Shown here: positions 8,701 to 12,441 of the stretch, one piece after another
How positions within the stretch are numbered: the first letter of the stretch is position 1
How the letters are laid out: the number at the start of each line of letters is the position of its first letter
DNA from: an uncultured Bacteroidaceae bacterium
GTDB lineage: Bacteria; Bacteroidota; Bacteroidia; Bacteroidales; Bacteroidaceae
Assembly: GCA_934271655.1 (NCBI GenBank)
Contig: CAKQRW010000065.1
Coordinates: 1 to 12,441 of the forward strand
Direction of reading: 5' to 3'
Length of the DNA stretch: 12,441 nt
Program-made: the position numbers and the translations under genes
Notes under the pieces: generated by a model
What the model saw: the letters and a program-made list of their open reading frames with translations, nothing else
Told to the model about the DNA's origin: nothing
The model's database searches: none

Positions 8701-8878
8701 CATAACTGAAGCTGGTCTGCAGCACCTTGGTGTTGTGCTTCTTGCTGTATACCATATATAGTTGCCCCTTATCCATCTTATACATAAGGTTGGCTTGGTT
8801 GGGCTGTCCCTTGAAGACATCCACCACGCTCTGCACAGCATCGGTCTGGTATTGTTGAATCTTGAATTTCAGTTTCAT
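5747..8878 (-). CDS. res: Type III restriction enzyme, helicase-endonuclease subunit
   Basis: A 1043-residue Res subunit that, with Mod, translocates or slides on DNA using ATP and cleaves at a distance from unmodified asymmetric sites. The order is typical: an N-terminal Q-motif-like KIQQYQTDAV (6-15); Walker A METGTGKT (111-118); Walker B IIDEPQ (240-245), the DEPQ variant usual in type III enzymes; SAT (268-270); REGWDNPN (554-561); and motif VI QEVGRGLRLC (579-588). A PD-(D/E)xK nuclease sits at the end: Pro975-Asp976, then Glu994 and Lys996 within the segment VAETKG. All catalytic residues appear intact, and the length is close to the EcoP1I/EcoP15I class. The ATG at 8878-8876 overlaps the mod stop as ATGA, so Res synthesis is probably coupled to Mod, which would protect the host from unpaired Res. 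Confidence 0.95.
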   Translation of the reverse strand: MKLKFKIQQYQTDAVQSVVDVFKGQPNQANLMYKMDKGQLYMVYSKKHNTKVLQTSFSYDEDDDLGYKNNRLAIDKAALLGNMHQVQTENNIHQDEKLCCQLGACQLDVEMETGTGKTYVYIKTMFELNKHYGWTKFIVVVPSIAIREGVKKSFDITVDHFMEQYGKKARYFIYNSSSLNDIDTFSQSNDISVMIINTQAFNTMKEGANNKAARIINSERDEFGSRKPIAVLAANNPIIIIDEPQKMGGTATQTALKAFNPLFTLNYSATHKEHHNTVYVLDALDAYNHKLVKKIEVVGFELKNLKGTDSYIYFAELLLSKDRAPQVRLEMEQQSQGTGSIKRIYKRLGEGDDLYSESGFMEQYKGYQITDIVVDSLHPARSQVKFGNGVTLQLKEVIGNVTADHKARIQIRETIKAHFRKESQLFHRGIKCLSLFFIDEVARYRQYDEDGNAQLGRYGEIFEQEYLAELNENRNMYDPAYMRYLSSIPVGKTHEGYFSIDPKTKRVKDSDEKKGAGSDDVSAYDLIMKDKERLLSLDPSYSPVRFIFSHSALREGWDNPNIFQICSLRQANSISQKRQEVGRGLRLCVDDKGVRQDADTLQGQVHAINRLTVIASEGYADFVSDLQKNIAEDLYDRPKVADPDYFEGKTFTIEDGSRHSITKQEANKIYFYLAANSYIDADNHVTDAYRTASASGNLAPLPTEIQPYGKWIHRLVQGIWNPKALDGMVEDGSKPQTPENKLNNNFSKKEFQELWSRINHKYAYTVDFDSKELIEKAVVAIDKELNVARLGYVVTRGVQRDDLRHDDMSQGRGMMVQEEMQSDDLKTDVVSTVKYDLLGKIAANTKLTRKTIATILTNIRPSKFNMYKMNPEEFIRRVSRLILEQKATIIVDHISYNEIEGSYDSAIFTEEKHASLDKAYEGKKSIVDYVFTDGTAIQSVERKFVESLDTSADVAVYAKLPKGFHIPTPVGNYSPDWAIAFKEGTVKHVYFVAETKGSMSSLDLREIEKGKIACADKLFEQLSGSGIYYHKVADYDDLMEWVK
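8875..8878 (-). promoter_or_regulatory. ATGA stop-start overlap, mod/res
   Basis: The res ATG (8878-8876) overlaps the mod TGA (8877-8875) by four bases. No separate ribosome binding site is obvious, so translation by reinitiation after mod is likely. A frameshift early in mod would then also lower Res. Confidence 0.65.
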
Positions 8879-10755
8879 AGTATTCGTGTTACTGTGTCGG
8901 GTGAATAGGTCTTGAAGATTTGCTCGAAGTTGGTGGCCGTGGCATCGCTCTTCATGCTGGTGTCACGGAGCACGGCGTAGGCTGGTTGCATCTTGGCGAT
9001 GGCAGTCACCACCTCGTCGGTTACGTCTTGGTCGAAGCAAGCCACGAGGTAGCCTTCGGCAACATTGTAGATGGTCTTGCCTGCTACTTCTGTTGTCTCA
9101 ATCTTCGAGTCGAGGGTGGCACCGAGTTCGAGCATCACTTGGAAGAGCAAGTCTTCGCCGGTGCGGTCGGACTTCACGTTGTCAACCTGAGTGAAGAGGT
9201 CGGCTTGCGATATGTCCTTTGGAGAATAATAGATGTTCTCCATGTTGGTGGAGTCGAGCTTCAAGACACGGAAGCCTGTGTCGAGGTTTTGAGTGGTCAA
9301 AGGAGATTCCTCCTTGATTTTCTTGCCAGCTCTTCTTATTCTTTCTTTTCCAATCTCGCAGATGTTCTTATAACCTGCTTTGAATGCTTCACTCTTCTCT
9401 TCGGTCTTCTCGGGCAGCTGAACCATAATGAACTTGCGATTGCCTCCGTCTTCGGCATTGAGCTGCATCACAGCATGGGCAGTGGTGGCTGAACCAGAAA
9501 AGAAGTCGAGAATGACATCATCTTCTTCAGAAGTCAATGAAACAAATAGCCTTAAAAGTTCTATAGGTTTTGGCGTTTCAAAAACTGCCGTTCCCCCAAA
9601 TAAGATTTTTAGGTCATTTTTCGCTTTCTCATTTGTAGAAACATCTTTTGCAAACAAAATAGATTCAGGCGTGAGCCCCCTTTCTTTCGCGTTTAAATAA
9701 GTTTTTATGCGAGGAACTCCATTTCCATCTTTACCAAACCAAATTCTATTATCGGCTATTGCCTTTTGCATAACAGTTTCTGTATAAAGCCAACAACGTC
9801 CACTTGGCAACTCATGCTTTTTACCATTAGGAGCAATCAATGTATAAAATTGACTTTTTGTTCCATGACCTCCTTGTGCGTGTGCAGGATCTGATTTCCA
9901 TAATCCTCTCGGGTCATTATCTGGATTTCCATAATTTGCCAAAGCTTTTTCATTCATTGGTAATAAATGAATAGAGCGTTGACCATCGTTATGACATTTG
10001 CAATAACAAAGAACGTAATCATGACGCGATGAAACTTCTTTGCGATTCTCTCGATTTAAACGTTTCTCCCATATGAAATTTGCAATAAAGTTATGTTCTC
10101 CAAACACTTCATCGCAAACCTTTCTGAGGTTCTCCACCTCATTATCATCAATGCTGATGAATATCACTCCATCATCGGTCAGCAAATCTCTTGCGACTTT
10201 CAATCTCGGATAAATCATGTTGAGCCAATCAGTATGGAATCTACCATTGCTTTCGGCATTGGTAAACATACGATTGCCCTGCTCGTCAAACTGTCCTGAG
10301 TTGGCGAGGTATTCTTCTGACGACTGGGCGAAGTCGTCCTCATAAACAAAGTCGTTGCCTGTATTGTAAGGTGGGTCGATGTAAATCATCTTCACCTTGT
10401 GGAGGTACGTCTCTTTGAGACACTTCAAAACATCGAGGTTGTCGCCCTCGATATAAAGGTTCTGGGTATGGTCGAAGTCAACGCTCTCTTCACGACAAGG
10501 GCGAAGGGTGGCATTGGCTGGGGAGTTGGCAAGGAGAATCGCCTTGCTCTTGTCGGGCCAAGTAAACTGATAGCGTTCCGCCTTTTCCGAAATAATGCTG
10601 TCGGAAAGGTTCTGCTTCAACTTATCGAAGTCTATCAGGTGCTTTACCCCCCCTAAATCATCAGAGGCCTCTGTCACGCAGTCGGGAAACAACTGCGCAA
10701 TCTTCTGAATGTTGTCTTCCACGCCATTGGCGCTTTGCATTCTTAGCTTTTCCAT
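8875..10755 (-). CDS. mod: Type III adenine-specific DNA methyltransferase
   Basis: A 626-residue Mod subunit, expected to transfer a methyl group from S-adenosylmethionine to N6 of adenine on one strand of an asymmetric site and to give Res its specificity. The catalytic motif IV DPPY is at 127-130 and the AdoMet-binding DFFSGSATTAHA at 417-428. Motif IV before motif I defines the beta class, as in EcoP15I. The target recognition domain should lie between them, about residues 225-400. The corresponding DNA (about 9540-10100) is markedly AT-richer than the rest of the gene. A run of seven G encodes Gly35-Gly36-Val37 near the start. The start is ATG at 10755, about 25 bases after a good promoter, with an AT-rich leader lacking a Shine-Dalgarno. 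It is the first gene of the cassette. All motifs are intact and the length is normal for the family. Confidence 0.95.
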   Translation of the reverse strand: MEKLRMQSANGVEDNIQKIAQLFPDCVTEASDDLGGVKHLIDFDKLKQNLSDSIISEKAERYQFTWPDKSKAILLANSPANATLRPCREESVDFDHTQNLYIEGDNLDVLKCLKETYLHKVKMIYIDPPYNTGNDFVYEDDFAQSSEEYLANSGQFDEQGNRMFTNAESNGRFHTDWLNMIYPRLKVARDLLTDDGVIFISIDDNEVENLRKVCDEVFGEHNFIANFIWEKRLNRENRKEVSSRHDYVLCYCKCHNDGQRSIHLLPMNEKALANYGNPDNDPRGLWKSDPAHAQGGHGTKSQFYTLIAPNGKKHELPSGRCWLYTETVMQKAIADNRIWFGKDGNGVPRIKTYLNAKERGLTPESILFAKDVSTNEKAKNDLKILFGGTAVFETPKPIELLRLFVSLTSEEDDVILDFFSGSATTAHAVMQLNAEDGGNRKFIMVQLPEKTEEKSEAFKAGYKNICEIGKERIRRAGKKIKEESPLTTQNLDTGFRVLKLDSTNMENIYYSPKDISQADLFTQVDNVKSDRTGEDLLFQVMLELGATLDSKIETTEVAGKTIYNVAEGYLVACFDQDVTDEVVTAIAKMQPAYAVLRDTSMKSDATATNFEQIFKTYSPDTVTRIL

Positions 10756-10786
10756 TTGTTTGATCTTTTCTTGTTATACTTTTGTG

Positions 10787-10794
10787 CAAATTTA
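10787..10794 (-). promoter_or_regulatory. Promoter of the mod-res-helicase-DUF4391 cassette
   Basis: On the minus strand 10794-10787 reads TAAATTTG, a full match to the Bacteroidota -7 element TAnnTTTG, placed so that the leader would be about 25-30 bases. The -33 element is poor: the best match is TTTA at 10821-10818 with a long 23-base spacer. The promoter may therefore be weak or depend on an activator. The palindrome array at 10986-11082 lies about 190 bases further upstream. Confidence 0.55.
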
Positions 10795-10985
10795 CAAAAA
10801 TTAATTAAGAAAAGCACTAAAGCGGCTAATTTTAACACTAAAAAGAAAGAGTAGCCAAACTTTATATAAAGAGTCCCCACTCTTGCCGTTGGTGCAGACA
10901 ATTCGACATGTACGGTCGAAACGAATCAGTCCAATCCACAAAAAAAGCTCAGAAAAAGAGTCCCGCAGGAAGGCTGTTTTTATGA

Positions 10986-11082
10986 GGATGTCATGTCGTA
11001 CGACATGAGGTGCTATGAACGTACGACATGAGGTGCTATAGTCGTACGACATGAGGGTGCATAGTCGTACGACATGACATCC
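10986..11082. repeat. Four palindromic units at exact 23-bp spacing
   Basis: Units begin at 10995, 11018, 11041 and 11064, a constant 23-base step. Each contains CGTACGACATGA. Units 1, 3 and 4 carry the full palindrome GTCGTACGAC, while unit 2 has AACGTACGAC. The first unit sits in an 18-base perfect palindrome, TCATGTCGTACGACATGA (10991-11008). The whole array is framed by a perfect 19-base inverted repeat: GGATGTCATGTCGTACGAC at 10986-11004 and its complement at 11064-11082. A set of operators for a dimeric regulator spaced about two helical turns apart, or a mobile palindromic repeat, would both fit. Confidence 0.8.
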
Positions 11083-11181
11083 CGTGCTTGTCAGGCAGTC
11101 TTTCCCATGCCTGTTTTCAGAACCAAACTGAACGAACGGTGAACAATAATAAACGAGGAGTGAATGTGGAGTGAACGCAAG

Positions 11182-11237
11182 CAGGTGCCCATAATCATTT
11201 GGCGTGCTCTATCCCCTGGCAGATTTTCTTCTGTTTG
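11182..11237. repeat. Partial second copy of the MITE-like element
   Basis: Three blocks match the left part of the element at 5556-5742 in the same order. AGGTGCCCATAATCATTT at 11183 resembles AGGTGCTCATAATTATTT at 5561. CGTGCTCTAT at 11203-11212 equals 5589-5598. After an equal five-base gap, 11218-11237 matches 5604-5624 with a single T indel. The similarity fades after about 11240. No convincing right terminal repeat is seen, apart from a weak 8-base complement (GCAGGTGC at 11181-11188, GCACCTGC at 11483-11490), so this copy is likely decayed. Confidence 0.6.
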
Positions 11238-11381
11238 GAGGAGACAAGATTGTGCAAGCCAAATGCAGAGCGTCAAGCTCGCCCAGACGCTATGCTGAGG
11301 CGCAGCCCATCTTATTTAAAGATGGTATTGGGGCCAAACGCAGAGACATCTGCAGACTGTTTGGTGCGACGCTTCTTTTCA

Positions 11382-11441
11382 CGCTGGTGCGACAGAAATT
11401 TTTTTCTGTCGCACCAGAAAAAAATTTCTGTCGCACCAGCG
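11382..11441. repeat. Nested inverted repeat with three copies of a 12-mer
   Basis: Bases 11382-11405 and 11418-11441 are perfect 24-base complements around a 12-base centre. That centre (11406-11417, CTGTCGCACCAG) is itself a copy of the 12-mer found in both arms (11384-11395 as CTGGTGCGACAG, 11428-11439 as CTGTCGCACCAG). Two mutually exclusive hairpins can form: the full 24-bp stem, or the 12-bp stem 11384-11395/11406-11417. A7 and T7 runs flank the centre. A shorter relative, TTGGTGCGAC, occurs at 11361-11370. It looks like a palindromic repeat element; a terminator role is possible but not clear. Confidence 0.75.
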
Positions 11442-12105
11442 CAAAAAAGGCTGTCCACACAGGCTGTGGCAATTGGTGCCACGCACCTGCATGTCGGGCT
11501 GCCTTATAGCAAGCTGCATCCATGAAAGCAGATGCCATAATTCATGCTTGCAATAGAGTATCCCCCGCATATCCTTCTGCACCAATGCCGCACCATACAG
11601 GCCGGGTGAAAACAAAGCTCACCAGACATGTGCCTTTTGCCATACGTGCAATCTTTTATCACCACATTTGACAAAAACATTGTCTTTAATGATGCCTGAT
11701 TGAAAAAAAAACTTTACATTTGCATTTGCATTCTCTTGCGGAAAGCCCACATGGGCTAAAGCGGGCGGGTGTGACTTTATGAAAAGAGCGTTTGCTTACG
11801 CTCATCTGCGACAATCGTAAACTTCGCAACTTTACACAACAGTTAGCAGATGTGGCAATGAGTGAATGCTCACGGTAGGTGTATCATATACCTGCTGCGA
11901 ATGGCCGTATGCATGCCATAGACCTCCACGGTCTGTGCCATCGCATGCGCTGGCTCTTCGTATGCAGCATTATCATATGCCATGCGTGGGCTTTCTGCAT
12001 TGTCCGTCTCTACTGTTGGGGCAATGCGAAGGCCTACGATTGGGGATGGGCAAAAGGCGAATCCCCACGCTTGAACCTGCATATATTTTGTAGTGTCTAA
12101 AAATC

Positions 12106-12151
12106 AAAAGGAACTTTATGGCATCAAGCGTAAATGATAGCATAAAGTTCC
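12106..12151 (-). terminator. Terminator of the XRE-type regulator gene
   Basis: On the minus strand GGAACTTTATG (12151-12141) pairs perfectly over 11 bases with CATAAAGTTCC (12120-12110) around a 20-base loop, and is followed by TTTTGATTTTT (12109-12099). It lies about 60 bases after the regulator's stop codon. A second small hairpin, GCAAGA/TCTTGC, lies between them at about 12159-12176. The T tract is interrupted, but position and orientation fit. Confidence 0.65.
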
Positions 12152-12213
12152 CGTTAGTTGCAAGAAATCAATCTTGCGTTGTTTCCTCCTAAAGATGAAC
12201 TGTTTACTGCAAA

Positions 12214-12441
12214 TTAGTGATTAACATCCATTAGCTTTGCTTTTGCGGTTTCAATTGCTGTAAGTTTCAATTCGTCTTCACCCTCTAAAGCATCCAATAC
12301 TTTGTCGGCAAGCCAAAGGGTGAGCATTTCCTTTTCATCTACATTGAAGTACGTCGCCATTTGAATTACTTGGCTTCTCTTTGCTCGTCTGTCTCCACGT
12401 TCAATCTTGCTGAACATGGGGGTGTCTATTTCTAAGTATGC
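12214..12441 (-). CDS. XRE/Cro-type HTH regulator, 5' end outside the window
   Basis: The last 75 residues of a helix-turn-helix regulator are visible. The frame is still open at the right edge (it reads AYLEIDTP before the Met at 12417-12415), so that Met is internal and the true start lies beyond 12441. The segment IDTPMFSKIERGDRRAKR is the recognition-helix half of an XRE/lambda-Cro domain (S/T-x-x-x-x-S-K-I-E-R-G pattern). The tail VDEKEMLTLWLADKVLDALEG is like that of small Bacteroidota regulators that, from family knowledge, often precede a DNA cytosine methyltransferase and act as controller proteins of restriction-modification systems. The gene in question would lie outside this window. 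An AT-rich gap and a terminator separate it from the mod cassette, which it could regulate only in trans. The XRE assignment is firm; the target is unknown. Confidence 0.85.
   Translation of the reverse strand, partial: AYLEIDTPMFSKIERGDRRAKRSQVIQMATYFNVDEKEMLTLWLADKVLDALEGEDELKLTAIETAKAKLMDVNH

Larger units (their letters stand above)
10795..12105. other. Gene-poor, repeat-rich stretch upstream of mod
   Basis: I find no convincing protein, tRNA or rRNA gene here. Open frames exist on both strands, but several overlap the same bases with similar length and none resembles a known family. The stretch holds the 23-bp palindrome array, the partial second copy of the MITE-like element and the nested inverted repeat, listed separately. 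Smaller signals include a hairpin TTCGAC/GTCGAA around 10899-10917, a TACATTTG on the plus strand at 11715-11722 without a -33 partner, an AGCCCACATGGGCT palindrome near 11745-11758, and GAGCG/CGCTC (11786-11790 with 11799-11803) followed on the minus strand by TTTT. Remnants of mobile or repeat sequence are the best overall reading. Confidence 0.5.

Noticed and set aside
7397..8761. Long plus-strand open frame (454 codons)
   Set aside because: It lies wholly antisense to res, whose helicase motifs are intact, and its Val/Leu/His-rich translation has no family resemblance. It is a GC-driven shadow.
10986..11082. CRISPR array
   Set aside because: The repeat core is only about 14 bases with 9-base gaps that are themselves nearly repeated. 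There are no unique spacers and no cas genes.
11199..11615. Short open frames on both strands
   Set aside because: They cross the nested inverted repeat and the partial MITE copy, and their translations repeat the same motif in sense and antisense, as expected for a palindrome.
11715..11860. Small RNA with promoter TACATTTG
   Set aside because: No TTTG at the right spacing upstream, and only short hairpins of 5-7 bp with no conserved RNA family recognised.
11866..12100. Small genes on either strand
   Set aside because: Three frames of 70-75 codons overlap the same bases on both strands, with Cys/His/Met-rich translations and no known family. It is more likely degenerate repeat sequence.

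Overview
The window looks like a chromosome of a Bacteroidota bacterium, most likely a Prevotella-like member of the Bacteroidales. Three things point there: promoter elements of the TAnnTTTG type (229-236, 10787-10794 and 20-27), A-rich leaders without a Shine-Dalgarno sequence before the first genes, and a moderate, patchy GC content. The genus is inferred from style only.

Layout. Positions 1-336 hold a promoter for a gene off the left edge and the promoter and leader of a plus-strand M48 metalloprotease lipoprotein gene (337-1221). That gene ends in a strong hairpin terminator (1286-1335). Positions 1404-10755 are one large minus-strand defence cassette. In transcription order it holds a type III adenine methyltransferase (mod, 10755-8875), a type III restriction helicase-nuclease (res, 8878-5747), a large SNF2-like helicase with a degenerate PLD-like N-terminus (5524-2054), and a DUF4391-like protein (2057-1404). 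Mod/res and helicase/DUF4391 each overlap by ATGA. The res/helicase junction is split by a roughly 187-bp MITE-like element (5556-5742) with terminal inverted repeats. Positions 10795-12213 are a gene-poor stretch rich in palindromes and repeats: a four-copy array with a 23-bp period (10986-11082), a second copy of part of the MITE-like element (11182-11237), and a 60-bp nested inverted repeat (11382-11441). The right edge holds the 3' part of a minus-strand XRE/Cro-type regulator with its own terminator.

How the genes probably work together. Mod methylates one strand of an asymmetric site, and Res with Mod translocates on and cleaves unmodified DNA. The helicase and the DUF4391 protein are not part of a classical type III system, so the four genes look like an extended, restriction-like anti-phage module. 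I recall a four-gene 'RL' restriction-like system in the 2020 Gao et al. defence survey with a similar composition, but I cannot verify that here. Mod carries an AT-rich central block over its target recognition domain and a G7 tract near its start. The first suggests exchange of specificity; the second could allow phase variation.
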